This document shows, one piece after another, positions 50,244 through 60,158 of a stretch of DNA of 64,000 nt. The stretch covers positions 1-64,000 of the forward strand of contig CAJUKT010000091.1 of assembly GCA_910587255.1 (NCBI GenBank). Reading direction: 5' to 3'. Under the pieces are notes generated by a model. That model was not told the origin of the DNA. It saw nothing but the letters and a program-made list of their open reading frames with translations, and did not search any database. Made by a program: the position numbers and the translations under genes. The first letter of the stretch is position 1. The number at the start of each line of letters is the position of its first letter. The DNA comes from an uncultured Oscillospiraceae bacterium. GTDB taxonomy: Bacteria > Bacillota > Clostridia > Oscillospirales > Oscillospiraceae.

Positions 50244-50681
50244 TCAGTTTTCCAGCGCCGTCACCTTGTCCACCCGGCGCTGGTGGCGGCCGCCCTCGAA
50301 CTCGGTTGCGAGGAACACGTCTAAAATCCGTTCCGCCAGCGCCTCCCCGGTGATCGCCGCGCCCATGGCCAGCATGTTGGCGTCGTTGTGGCGGCGGGTC
50401 ATCTCGGCGGACAAGGGCTCGTGGCACAGGGCGCACCGCACGCCCTTCACCTTGTTGGCGGCGATGCTCATGCCGATGCCGGTGGTGCACAGCACCACCC
50501 CCCGCGCACAGCTCCCGTCCGCCACCAGCCGGGCGGCGGCGGCGGCAAAATCCGGGTAGTCGCAGCTTTCCGCGCTGTGGGCGCCGCAGTCGGCGACATG
50601 ATGGCCCTGCTCCAGAAGGCGGGCCTTCAGCCGCTCCTTGAGCGCATAGGCCCCGTGGTCACAGGCGATGGAAATGTTCAT
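50244..50681 (-). CDS. rpiB: Ribose-5-phosphate isomerase B
   Basis: 145 residues. Interconverts ribose-5-phosphate and ribulose-5-phosphate. ISIACDHGAYALKERLK, CGAHSAESCDYPDFA, VLCTTGIGMSIAANKVKGVRCAL and SAEMTRRHNDANMLAMG carry the sugar-binding Asp, catalytic Cys (in LCTTGIG) and His/Arg residues of the RpiB/LacAB family. GGGAGGGG precedes ATG. Confidence 0.95.
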   Translation of the reverse strand: MNISIACDHGAYALKERLKARLLEQGHHVADCGAHSAESCDYPDFAAAAARLVADGSCARGVVLCTTGIGMSIAANKVKGVRCALCHEPLSAEMTRRHNDANMLAMGAAITGEALAERILDVFLATEFEGGRHQRRVDKVTALEN

Positions 50682-50704
50682 ATGGGTCCCCTCCCTTGGA
50701 AGTG

Positions 50705-50720
50705 TGTTTCACGTGAAACG
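50705..50720. promoter_or_regulatory. parS-like ParB binding site
   Basis: TGTTTCACGTGAAACG differs from the consensus parS (TGTTTCACGTGAAACA) only at the last base; the central palindrome GTTTCACGTGAAAC is perfect. It lies in the 50-bp gap between rpiB and the PHP gene. ParB spreads from such sites to organise and segregate the origin region. Confidence 0.85.
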
Positions 50721-50731
50721 TCAGTTCTAGG

Positions 50732-51547
50732 CTATAGCTCGTGGAGCACAGGGCGGCGGCGCACATAGGTGGCCACGCAGCCGAAGCCCGCCGCCTTTAT
50801 CATGTCCAGCGCCTGGGGGATGCCCTTTGCCACATCCTGGGGGCGGTGGGCGTCCGCCCCCACGGTGACCAGCTCCCCGCCGCACTGCTTGAACCAGGTG
50901 AGCAGAAGGGGCCAGCAGTCCAGGTCCCTGCCCCGGCAGGTGTTGATCTCAATGGCGTGGCCGGTGGCGGCCACCTGGGAAAAGATGGCCCGCACCTGTT
51001 CCTCGAAGCCGGCCAAGGTCATCTCCACCCCGTCGCGGCGGATGTAGCGCAGGGGGTAGACGATGTGGGCCAGGCTGTCGTAGCAGTCGGGGCACTCCTT
51101 CACCAGGGTCCAGGTGTGGGCCAGGGTGCTCTCCACCGCCTTGCGGGCCAGCCCCGGGGTTTTGCCGTAATCTGAGAAATAGAGGTCCCGACCGCCCTGC
51201 GTGCCGATCCAATTGTGGAGGGAGCCCAGGACAAAGTCCAGCTCCTCCCCGCCCTGGGCCAGGATCGCCCGGGCGGCGGCGGGGTCATAGGGGGCGGAGC
51301 CCAGCTCCAGCCCCAGGCGGAGGGCGAGCTTGTCCCCCAGCTGCGCCTTTACCGCGCGGTACTGCGCCTTGGCGGCAGGCCAGTCAAAGGGCGGGGCGGG
51401 GCGGCCGTCGAAGTCCAGCAGGTCGTGGTGGTCGGTGACGCAGAGCTCCCGGAGCCCGGCGGATATGGCCGCCCGGGCCATATCCGCCAGCTCGGCGGTG
51501 CTGTCGTGGGAGACCTTGGTATGGCTGTGAATGTCGCACAAATACAT
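50732..51547 (-). CDS. hisK: PHP-domain histidinol-phosphatase-like protein
   Basis: 271 residues. CDIHSHTKVSHDS, CVTDHHDLLDF, LRLGLELGS, DFVLGSLHNW and IEINTC...VTVGADAHRPQDVA give the metal ligands of the PHP barrel. Best match is HisK-type histidinol phosphatase, but no his genes are nearby and other PHP phosphoesterases look alike. No ribosome-binding site stronger than GAGGTGATCC upstream. Confidence 0.82.
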   Translation of the reverse strand: MYLCDIHSHTKVSHDSTAELADMARAAISAGLRELCVTDHHDLLDFDGRPAPPFDWPAAKAQYRAVKAQLGDKLALRLGLELGSAPYDPAAARAILAQGGEELDFVLGSLHNWIGTQGGRDLYFSDYGKTPGLARKAVESTLAHTWTLVKECPDCYDSLAHIVYPLRYIRRDGVEMTLAGFEEQVRAIFSQVAATGHAIEINTCRGRDLDCWPLLLTWFKQCGGELVTVGADAHRPQDVAKGIPQALDMIKAAGFGCVATYVRRRPVLHEL

Positions 51548-51564
51548 TTCGGATCACCTCTAAA

Positions 51565-51767
51565 GAAGCGGGTTCGATTTGGAATTGCAGGCGCAGCGAA
51601 ATGAGCGAGGTTTCGGCAAAGCCGGAAGCGAGGGATATGGAGCTTGCGAAGGAAAGGCTTTTAAACCAAATCGAAGCCCAGCGAAGCGGGTTCGATTTGG
51701 AATTGTAGACGCAGCGAAATGAGCGAGGTTTCGGCAAAGCCGGAAGCGAGGGATATGGAGCTTGCGT
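51565..51767 (+). repeat. Family 2 structured repeats, tandem pair (PMT 3' end)
   Basis: Two 84-bp copies (51565-51648 and 51683-51766), 118 bp apart, almost identical. Core: CAGCGAAATGAGCGAGG, TTTCGGC-AAA-GCCGGAA hairpin, GCGAGGGATATGGAGCTTG. The second copy is bounded by TTGTAGACGC and GCGTCTACAA, perfect inverted ends; the right end contains the PMT stop codon (CTA on the plus strand). Between the copies CCAAATCGAA pairs with TTCGATTTGG. Confidence 0.9.
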
Positions 51768-54110
51768 CTACAAGGGCCAGCTGGGCAGCCACCGCAGGAA
51801 ATACTGCGCGTACCAGGTGGGGACGTACAGCCCGATGAGCTCCGGGTAGAACACGGCGTACAGCGCCGCCGCGCAGCCGGTGAAGCCGTACACCGCCAGC
51901 CGGCAGCCCTTCCGCCGCCGGGAAATCATGTCATCCATGAGATAGGCGATTGCAAAGCACAGGAAGAGCGCCGTGGGGAAGTAGTGATAGGCGAACAGGA
52001 TGCGCCCGATGGGCAGCCAGGGCACAAACTGGGACAGGATGGCGATGAGGATAAACAGCCCCCTGCCGCATTTGCGGCGCACCGTCTGGACGGCCACGGC
52101 GAAAAAGGCCGCCAGCCCGGTCCAGGACACCAAGGGGTTATTGAAGGAGGCGAAAAGGCTCTTCATTCCGGGCACGTCCAGGTCGCGGTAATACAAAATG
52201 GGCCGCCCATCGAAAATCCACTGATACCAGTAGGACGCGTAGGGGTGGGGGGTGTGGACGCCCTGGTGGTAGGTGAGCATGAAGTGCTGGTTTTTCAGCA
52301 TGATGTCCACCGGGTTGGCGCTGTCGCCGGGGATGGCCCGGAAAAAGCCGTCGATCTGCTCCAGCAGGCCGGGGGTTGCGGCGGCCTGGGCCGTCTGGGC
52401 CGAGAGCCGTTCCAGGTGGGCGGGCAGGGCGGTCCACAGCCAGCTCAGGGACTCCCGGGCCATGCCCCAGAAGCCCGCCTCATTGCCCCGGGCCAGGGCG
52501 TAGGGGAAGTAGGACACGGTGTAAATACACAGCGGGATGAGGACGAAGAACACCACCGACAGCCCGATGCTCCCCCACACGTGGACGGCGAAGGAGGGCA
52601 CGCGGGGGGGCTGCCAGGGGGGCGTCTCCTCCTTAAAAAGGGCCTCCGCCACCTCCTGGCGCAGTTCGGGGGGCGCGGGCTGGGTGCGGGCGCGGTACTC
52701 CGCCTCCCGCCAGTCCCCGGCCTTGAAGACCATGCCCAGCAGCCACAGCAGGGCCAGCCCGGCCCCGGCATACACCACCGTCCACTTGGAGGCGCAGCCG
52801 ACGCCCCAGAACAGGCCGCTCAAAAACAGGGGCAGAATATAGTGCCGCAGCTTCTTCCCCGCAGGGACGGCCAGCCAGCGGTACATGAAATAGTAAGACA
52901 CCAGGATGAAGAACACGCCGTAGGTGTCGATGGTGGCGATGCGGGTCTGGACCAGGTGCATGAAGTCGAAGGTGAACAGCGCCGCGCCGCACAGGGCCAC
53001 CGGGGTCTTGCCGAACAGGTTCTTCAGGAACACGTAGAGGATGGGCACCATCAGCACGCCGAACAGGGTTCCCATAAACCGCCAGCCGAAGGGCACCATG
53101 CCAAACATCATGATGCCCAGGGACAGAATGAGCTTGCCCAGGGGTGGGTGGGACACCTCGTAGGGGTAGACGTTGTTCAGATGCTCGTAGGCGGTGCGGG
53201 GGTGGTAGATCTCGTCAAAATAGGTGGAGTTCATATAGGTGTACTTGTCCGTCCACAGCTCGTATTCGTCGAACAGGGCGGCCGCGCCCTCGTCCACGTG
53301 ATCCGGGACGGGGTGGAACATGGGGCCTGTCTCCTCTTTGCCGATATCGATTTTGGTATACGTCCCGCCCCGCAGGGCCAGCTCGGACAGCCACAGCCCC
53401 TCGTCCCGGGGCGCACTGGACGCGGTGATACGGAAGCGGGCGGCGGTGATGGAGCCCAGAGGCTCCGCATCCAGATTGTTGTTATCCTTGGTGATCTCCA
53501 GGCCGTTTTGATCGATATTGCGCCCCAGATCCAGCACCCTCCACTTGAACAGGGAGTTGTAGGGCTGATCCAGCCGCAGGCTGTGCCATGCTCCGTCCTC
53601 CCCCTCCCACTCCAGGGTGTAGTACCCGGTGCCCAGGGAGGTATAGTAGGAGACGGTGTCCACGGTGACGGGCTGGCCGTAGGAGAACTCATAGCTGTCC
53701 CCCCGCTGGAACTTTACCGCAGACTGGGGGGCGTTGAAGTCCCCCAGCTGGAAAAAGGCGGTGAGGGCGTACACCGCCGTGAGCAGCAGAAGGGGCAGCA
53801 CATCCCGCCGCTCCATGGGGTGGCAGGGCAGGGTGAGGGTCATGCGGCGGGGCTTGGCGCGCTCCTCCGCCATGGCGATCCATTCCAGGCTGTGGGGCCG
53901 GGGGCGCAGGCAGTGCCAGTAGTACACGAAAAAGGCGGCGCACAGGGCGATGCCAATAACCGCCCAGGCAAAGGCGGGGGACAGGTTGGTGAAAAACCAG
54001 GTGACGCCGTACGCCGCCGCGTCCCAGGCCGCCCGCAGGGTGTCCCCAAGGGCGGGCGGGGCGCTCCCCTCCGGCGCGGGCGAGGCGGTCAGAGCCAGTG
54101 TGTTGATCAT
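51768..54110 (-). CDS. PMT-type protein O-mannosyltransferase (GT39)
   Basis: 780 residues. Transfers mannose (from a polyprenyl carrier) to secreted proteins at the outer membrane face. About ten or more helices. The catalytic Asp-Glu is in YFDEIYHPRTAYEHL, and HPPLGKLILSLGIMMFG follows as in GT39/PMT. A ~200-residue soluble insert (about 130-260: QRGDSYEFSYGQPVTVDTVSYYTSLG...RFRITASS) looks like a discoidin/F5/8-type carbohydrate-binding fold lying just before the DE motif. The stop codon lies in a family 2 repeat. Confidence 0.9.
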   Translation of the reverse strand: MINTLALTASPAPEGSAPPALGDTLRAAWDAAAYGVTWFFTNLSPAFAWAVIGIALCAAFFVYYWHCLRPRPHSLEWIAMAEERAKPRRMTLTLPCHPMERRDVLPLLLLTAVYALTAFFQLGDFNAPQSAVKFQRGDSYEFSYGQPVTVDTVSYYTSLGTGYYTLEWEGEDGAWHSLRLDQPYNSLFKWRVLDLGRNIDQNGLEITKDNNNLDAEPLGSITAARFRITASSAPRDEGLWLSELALRGGTYTKIDIGKEETGPMFHPVPDHVDEGAAALFDEYELWTDKYTYMNSTYFDEIYHPRTAYEHLNNVYPYEVSHPPLGKLILSLGIMMFGMVPFGWRFMGTLFGVLMVPILYVFLKNLFGKTPVALCGAALFTFDFMHLVQTRIATIDTYGVFFILVSYYFMYRWLAVPAGKKLRHYILPLFLSGLFWGVGCASKWTVVYAGAGLALLWLLGMVFKAGDWREAEYRARTQPAPPELRQEVAEALFKEETPPWQPPRVPSFAVHVWGSIGLSVVFFVLIPLCIYTVSYFPYALARGNEAGFWGMARESLSWLWTALPAHLERLSAQTAQAAATPGLLEQIDGFFRAIPGDSANPVDIMLKNQHFMLTYHQGVHTPHPYASYWYQWIFDGRPILYYRDLDVPGMKSLFASFNNPLVSWTGLAAFFAVAVQTVRRKCGRGLFILIAILSQFVPWLPIGRILFAYHYFPTALFLCFAIAYLMDDMISRRRKGCRLAVYGFTGCAAALYAVFYPELIGLYVPTWYAQYFLRWLPSWPL

Positions 54111-54346
54111 CGGGGCCTCCTATTCAGACGCGCCTGGGCGCGGCTCATTGGTCAAGATGGGCAAAAATGCCGATACATTTGATATGATACTACGAAGGCC
54201 GGAAAAAAGAAAGCCCCTTTTTCACCTTTGCACGGGGACGTGCCACAGAGGCTTAGCAATCCGGGATGGGATGTGCGAAAATAAGGCGGAATTTTGGCAT
54301 TGGGGCGGGGAACCCTGGGATTCACATTTAATTTACATCTGGGCTA

Positions 54347-54375
54347 TTGACATTTTGAGGGGGTGGTGGTAGATT
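54347..54375 (+). promoter_or_regulatory. Heat-shock operon promoter
   Basis: TTGACA, 17 bp, TAGATT, immediately upstream of the CIRCE operator, so transcription should start within CIRCE. Confidence 0.75.
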
Positions 54376-54379
54376 ATCA

Positions 54380-54406
54380 TTAGCACTCAGGAATGATGAG
54401 TGCTAA
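54380..54406. promoter_or_regulatory. CIRCE operator
   Basis: TTAGCACTC, 9 bp, GAGTGCTAA: perfect CIRCE. HrcA bound here represses hrcA-grpE-dnaK-dnaJ until heat shock. Only copy in the window. Confidence 0.97.
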
Positions 54407-54429
54407 ACCTCTGGGAAGGAGGCGGCCCA

Positions 54430-55497
54430 TTGGAGCTGTCCGAGCGAAAGAAGAAAATTCTGCGCGCCGTGGTGGAAAGCTACATCCAGACGGCGGAGCC
54501 GGTGGGCTCCAAGGCGCTGGCGGAGCTGGCGGGCGTAAAGGTCTCCTCCGCCACCATCCGCAACGAGCTGGCCGAGCTGACGGAGCTGGGCTATCTGGAG
54601 CAGCCCCACACCTCCGCCGGGCGGGTTCCCTCCCCCCAGGGCTACCGGCTGTACGTCAACGAGCTGATGGAGGAGCAGCGGCTGAGCCTGGAGGAGACAA
54701 AGCAGATCAACGAGGCGCTGCACCTGAAAATGCGGGAGCTGGACAAGGTGATCGACCAGGCGGGACGCATGGTGTCCCAGCTCACCAACTACCCCGCCTT
54801 CGCCCTCACCGAGGGGGCCAGGCGGCTCACCATCCGGCGGTTTGATTTGATCCTGGTGGACGAGGCCTCCTTCATCGCCGTGGTGATGACGGACAGCAGC
54901 GTGGTGAAGAACAAGCTCTTCCGACTCCCGGCACAGCTGAGCGAGCCGCAGCTGCAATTGCTCACCACTCTTTTGAATACCGCGTTTGTGGGCAAGACCC
55001 TGGACCAGCTCACCCCGGAGCTGATGCGGGTGGCGGAGCACGCGGCGGGCAGTTCCTACGGGCTGATCTCCCTGGTGGTGTCCTTCGCCATGGAGGTGCT
55101 GGACGCCCTGGAGAGCGGCGCGGTATACACCGCCGGGACCAGCCACATCCTGGACCACCCCGAGTACCAGGACGTGGGCAAGGCCCAGAAGCTGATGAGC
55201 TATCTCACGGAGGAGCGTTCCCTGGCCCAGGCGCTGGCGCTGCCCGCCCTGGAGGGGGACGACACAAAAATTCTCATCGGCCCGGAAAACGTGGCCGACG
55301 AGCTGAAGGACACCAGCGTGGTGCTGGCAAGCTACGACATCGGGGACGGGATGAAGGGGGTCATCGGCGTGGTGGGCCCCACCCGCATGGATTACGCCAA
55401 GGTGGCCGCCAAGCTGTCCTATGTGGCCGACGGCCTGTCTAAATTGTTCGGGCAGCCGGAGCTGCCCCCCGGCACGCCGGAAAAGGAGGAAACATAA
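54430..55497 (+). CDS. hrcA: Heat-shock repressor HrcA
   Basis: 355 residues from TTG 54430, 7 bases after GGAAGGAGG; no ATG start fits as well. N-terminal winged helix ERKKKILRAVVESYIQTAEPVGSKAL..SSATIRNELAELTELGYLEQPHTSAGRVPS is diagnostic. The C-terminal dimerisation/GroEL-sensing domain ends with IGPENVADELKDTSVVLASY and GPTRMDYAKVAAKLSY. Autoregulated through the CIRCE just upstream; grpE starts 3 bp after. Confidence 0.96.
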   Translation: MELSERKKKILRAVVESYIQTAEPVGSKALAELAGVKVSSATIRNELAELTELGYLEQPHTSAGRVPSPQGYRLYVNELMEEQRLSLEETKQINEALHLKMRELDKVIDQAGRMVSQLTNYPAFALTEGARRLTIRRFDLILVDEASFIAVVMTDSSVVKNKLFRLPAQLSEPQLQLLTTLLNTAFVGKTLDQLTPELMRVAEHAAGSSYGLISLVVSFAMEVLDALESGAVYTAGTSHILDHPEYQDVGKAQKLMSYLTEERSLAQALALPALEGDDTKILIGPENVADELKDTSVVLASYDIGDGMKGVIGVVGPTRMDYAKVAAKLSYVADGLSKLFGQPELPPGTPEKEET

Positions 55498-55500
55498 CCC

Positions 55501-56055
55501 ATGGCGAAGGAAAAGAAAAACCAGGAGCCCATCCCGGAGGAGGTCCCCGCCCAGGCCGGGGAGGCCGAAGAGCAGGTCCAGGACGCCGCCCAGGAGACGC
55601 AGGCCCCCGCCCAGGAAACAGTCCAGGACGACAAGGGCCAGCTGCTGGCGGAGGCGGCGGACAAATACCTGCGGCTGGCCGCGGAGTACGACAATTACCG
55701 CAAGCGCACCGCCAAGGAGAAGGAGTCGGCCTGGAGCGAGGCAAAAGCCCAGACCGTGGCCGCGTTCCTCCCGGTATACGACAACCTGGAGCGGGCCCTG
55801 AAGCAGCCCACCGCCGATGAGGCGTATAAAAAGGGCGTGGAGATGACCATGAAGGGCCTGTGCGACGTGCTGACGGGGCTGGGGGTGGAGATGATCCCCG
55901 CCCTGGGCGAGAGCTTCGACCCCAACCGCCACAACGCCGTCATGCACTGCGACGACGAGGAGGCGGGGGAGAGCACCATTGTGGAGGTGTTCCAGCAGGG
56001 CTTCCTGTGCGGGGACAGGGTGATCCGGTTCTCCATGGTAAAGGTGGCAAACTGA
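55501..56055 (+). CDS. grpE: Nucleotide exchange factor GrpE
   Basis: 184 residues. An acidic/glutamine-rich N-terminal coiled coil (about 1-50) is followed by the long helix (QLLAEAADKYLRLAAEYDNYRKR) and the beta-wing domain with GLGVEMIPALGESFDPNRHNAV and GFLCGDRVIRFSMVKV. Releases ADP from DnaK. A family 1-related repeat begins one base after the stop. Confidence 0.96.
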   Translation: MAKEKKNQEPIPEEVPAQAGEAEEQVQDAAQETQAPAQETVQDDKGQLLAEAADKYLRLAAEYDNYRKRTAKEKESAWSEAKAQTVAAFLPVYDNLERALKQPTADEAYKKGVEMTMKGLCDVLTGLGVEMIPALGESFDPNRHNAVMHCDDEEAGESTIVEVFQQGFLCGDRVIRFSMVKVAN

Positions 56056-56190
56056 GAAGCGCGGAGAAGCGGACAGTGAGGAAGCTTGGACTGGAGCGAG
56101 GCCGGGCGGAGGACGGCGCAGCCGCCCGCAGACCAGGCCGAGCCGGAAGGAAAGCGGCCGAGCGTCCTGACCGCTTCGCCGCGTGACAAC
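56056..56190 (+). repeat. Family 1 repeat relative, copy D (grpE 3' end)
   Basis: Begins GAAGCGCGGAGAAGCGGACA right after the stop codon and shares AGYGAGGAAGCTTGGA with copy E and GCGGCCGAGCGTCCTG.CCGCTTCG with copies C and E. The central GCAAAAGCCC hairpin is replaced by a GGGCGGAGGACGGCGCAG..CCGCCC arm. The remaining ~60 bases to dnaK are AT-rich and hold its AGGAGG. Confidence 0.7.
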
Positions 56191-56251
56191 AAAGCATTCC
56201 CCAATTTCACATTGTAAAAATACACTTTTCATATAACAGGAGGAAATCATT

Positions 56252-58096
<1,845 letters not shown>

Positions 58097-58240
58097 GAAG
58101 CGTGGACAAGCGGACAGCGAGGAAGCTTGGAGCGGAGCAAAGGCAAAAGCCCAGGGCCCACAATGTGGGGCCGGGTTTTGCCTGAGCCGCAGCGAAAGCG
58201 GCCGAACGTCCTGGCCGCTTCGCAGCGCGGCAGCAATGTG
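58097..58240 (+). repeat. Family 1 structured repeat, copy E (dnaK 3' end)
   Basis: Head GAAGCGTGGACAAGCGGACA right after the stop. Hairpin AGGCAAAAGCCC (58141-58152) with GGGTTTTGCCT (58173-58183), tip CCCAC/GTGGG. Tail AGCGAAAGCGGCC..CCGCTTCGCAGCG. The following ~65 bases lead into dnaJ. Confidence 0.85.
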
Positions 58241-58305
58241 GCAAACAAGCGGAAAACAGCGGGGCGTTGCGCCCCGCCTTTCCCGCGTTTAAGAGGTGAT
58301 TCCAT

Positions 58306-59460
58306 ATGGCGGAGCAAAAACGCGATTACTATGAGGTGCTGGGGGTGGCTAAAACCGCCTCCGACGACGAGCTGAAAAAGGCATACCGCAAGCTGGCCAA
58401 GCAGTACCACCCGGACATGAACCCCGGGGACAAGGGGGCCGAGGCCAAGTTCAAGGAGATCAACGAGGCTTACGAGGTGCTCAGCGACAAGGACAAGCGG
58501 TCCAAGTACGACCAGTTTGGCCATGCGGGGGTGGACCCCAACTTTGGCGGCGGGGGCTTTGGAGGCTACGGGGATTTCGGCGACTTTGGAGATTTCGGCT
58601 TCGGCGATATCCTGGGCGACCTGCTGGGCGGCGGCTTCGGGGGCAGAAGCGCCAACCGCAGCGGCCCCCAGCGGGGGGAGAGCCTGCGCGCCGGCATCAC
58701 CATCAGCTTTGAGGAGGCCGCCTTTGGCTGTGAAAAGGAGATCAGCCTCACCCGCCTGGAGAGCTGCGAGAGCTGCCACGGCTCCGGCTGCGCCCCCGGC
58801 ACCACCGCCGAGGTGTGCCCCGACTGCCGGGGCTCGGGCACGGTGCGGGTGCAGCAGCGCATGGGGGGCATGGCCTTCACCAGCTCCGCGCCGTGCAGCC
58901 GCTGCCGGGGGACGGGCAAGATCATCCACCAGCCCTGCAAGAGCTGCGGCGGCGGGGGCAATGTGAGGAAGCAGCGTAAGATCTCCGTCAGCGTTCCCCA
59001 GGGCATCAACGATAAGCAGGCCATCTCCCTGCGGGGACAGGGGAACGCGGGGGCCAACAACGGCCCGGCGGGCGACCTCATCGTGGAGGTGCGGGTGAAG
59101 CCCCACCCCTATTTCCAGCGGGAGGGCACCTCGGTGCTGTACGAGTGCCCGGTGAGCTTCTATCAGGCCGCCATGGGCGCGGAGCTGGAGATTCCCACCA
59201 TCGACGGTAAGGTGAAGTACACCCTGCCCGCCGGCACCCAGCCGGGCACAACCTTCCGCCTGCGGGGCAAGGGTATCCCCGAGCTGCGGGGCAGGGGCCG
59301 GGGCGACCAGTACGTAACCGTCCAGGTCAAGGTGCCCGCCAGTCTGACCAACCAGCAGCGGGACGCGCTCCAGGCCTTTGCCGAGGCCATGGGGGAGTCC
59401 ACCCCCGCGCCGGCCTCCGGCTCGCCGGTGAAGGAGTTCTTTAAAAAGAAGAAAAAATAG
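58306..59460 (+). CDS. dnaJ: Chaperone DnaJ (Hsp40)
   Basis: 384 residues, type I. J domain 1-70 with YHPDMNPGD (HPD), Gly/Phe-rich linker (about 75-120), four zinc repeats CESCHGSGC, CPDCRGSGT, CSRCRGTGK and CKSCGGGGN (about 150-225), then the client-binding domain and C-terminus. Stimulates DnaK ATPase. AAGAGGTGATTCC precedes ATG. Last gene of the CIRCE operon. Confidence 0.98.
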   Translation: MAEQKRDYYEVLGVAKTASDDELKKAYRKLAKQYHPDMNPGDKGAEAKFKEINEAYEVLSDKDKRSKYDQFGHAGVDPNFGGGGFGGYGDFGDFGDFGFGDILGDLLGGGFGGRSANRSGPQRGESLRAGITISFEEAAFGCEKEISLTRLESCESCHGSGCAPGTTAEVCPDCRGSGTVRVQQRMGGMAFTSSAPCSRCRGTGKIIHQPCKSCGGGGNVRKQRKISVSVPQGINDKQAISLRGQGNAGANNGPAGDLIVEVRVKPHPYFQREGTSVLYECPVSFYQAAMGAELEIPTIDGKVKYTLPAGTQPGTTFRLRGKGIPELRGRGRGDQYVTVQVKVPASLTNQQRDALQAFAEAMGESTPAPASGSPVKEFFKKKKK

Positions 59461-59471
59461 AGGAAATAAGA

Positions 59472-59510
59472 GGAGAGGACGAAAGCCAGCCGCTTTTGTC
59501 CTCTCCTTTT
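59472..59510 (+). terminator. Terminator of the heat-shock operon
   Basis: GGAGAGGAC.AAAG pairs with CTTT.GTCCTCTCC (59472-59480 with 59498-59506 plus inner pairs), then TTTT. Confidence 0.85.
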
Positions 59511-59544
59511 GCGCCCCGCCTGTTATGGCGGCTTGCGCTTTTTG

Positions 59545-59587
59545 TTTGTCACGCTGCGAAGCGGTTGCGTTCGCTCCGCGCCGGCTT
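59545..59587 (-). repeat. Family 1 tail on the minus strand
   Basis: Reading the minus strand from the stop codon at 59588: AAGCCGGCGCGGAGCGAACG then CAACCGCTTCGCAGCGTGAC, the family 1 tail. It is again directly 3' of, and co-directional with, the upstream gene. Confidence 0.6.
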
Positions 59588-59995
59588 CTAACAGTCCACC
59601 GTGATGTTATCCGTCCCGTGGGCCTCAAATTCGTCAATGTAGGCGTCGATGCGCTGGGCGAGCTCGTCGTAGTTGGTCTCGTCGATGGGCACATCGTCCA
59701 TGTCCCGCCGGGCCAGATCCTCCGCCAGAATTTCGAAGAACACGTTGTTTTCATACTCCATGATGGCCTCGTGGATGCCCCCCTCGGCAAAGGCACGGGA
59801 GGGGATCACCTCCCCCTGGTAGGTCTCAGCCAGGCTTGGCATACCCTCCTGGGCGGCATGGGCGAAGAGAAGGCTTTCCACCTCGTCGTAATCCTTGAAG
59901 CGGTCCTCTCCCCGGGTGGAGTTCAAAATCCAGTTGCCGATATACACCATGTCCAGCAGCCGCCGAAGCTGCTTGCGCGTCAGTTCCAGTTCCAT
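59588..59995 (-). CDS. Small conserved hypothetical protein
   Basis: 135 residues from ATG 59995, preceded by GAAGGAGGG. MELELTRKQLRRLLDMVYIGNWILNSTRGEDRFKDYDEVESLLFAHA is a helical N-terminus; the rest is acidic (NNVFFEILAEDLARRDM, YDELAQRIDAYIDEFEAHG). No membrane helix or signal peptide. I have the impression of a conserved Firmicutes family but cannot name a function. Own consensus promoter. Confidence 0.75.
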   Translation of the reverse strand: MELELTRKQLRRLLDMVYIGNWILNSTRGEDRFKDYDEVESLLFAHAAQEGMPSLAETYQGEVIPSRAFAEGGIHEAIMEYENNVFFEILAEDLARRDMDDVPIDETNYDELAQRIDAYIDEFEAHGTDNITVDC

Positions 59996-60028
59996 CCTTA
60001 GCCCTCCTTCGGCTGGGTTCATCCCTAT

Positions 60029-60056
60029 ATTATACCGCGCCGCATCCCGTTGTCAA
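60029..60056 (-). promoter_or_regulatory. Promoter of the 59588-59995 gene
   Basis: Minus strand: TTGACA (60051-60056), 16 bp, TATAAT (60029-60034); both boxes are perfect consensus. Confidence 0.85.
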
Positions 60057-60158
60057 TGGGCATACTTGGCGGGCGTGCCTGGGGAAAAGTGGCATACCCG
60101 GCGCGCCCCGCTCATATAGTCAAGGCAGGATGGCAATTGACATACGGAGCGTGATTAC

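Noticed and set aside
50682..50731. oriC or DnaA-box cluster next to the parS-like site
   Set aside because: No TTATCCACA-type cluster here; parS sites commonly lie kilobases away from oriC.
51762..54182. 806-codon open frame on the plus strand opposite the PMT gene
   Set aside because: Shadow of the PMT gene, Gly/Gln-rich and without motifs or ribosome-binding site.
60137..60142. TTGACA just upstream of the SSB-like gene
   Set aside because: Any -10 at proper spacing would lie at or inside the start codon.
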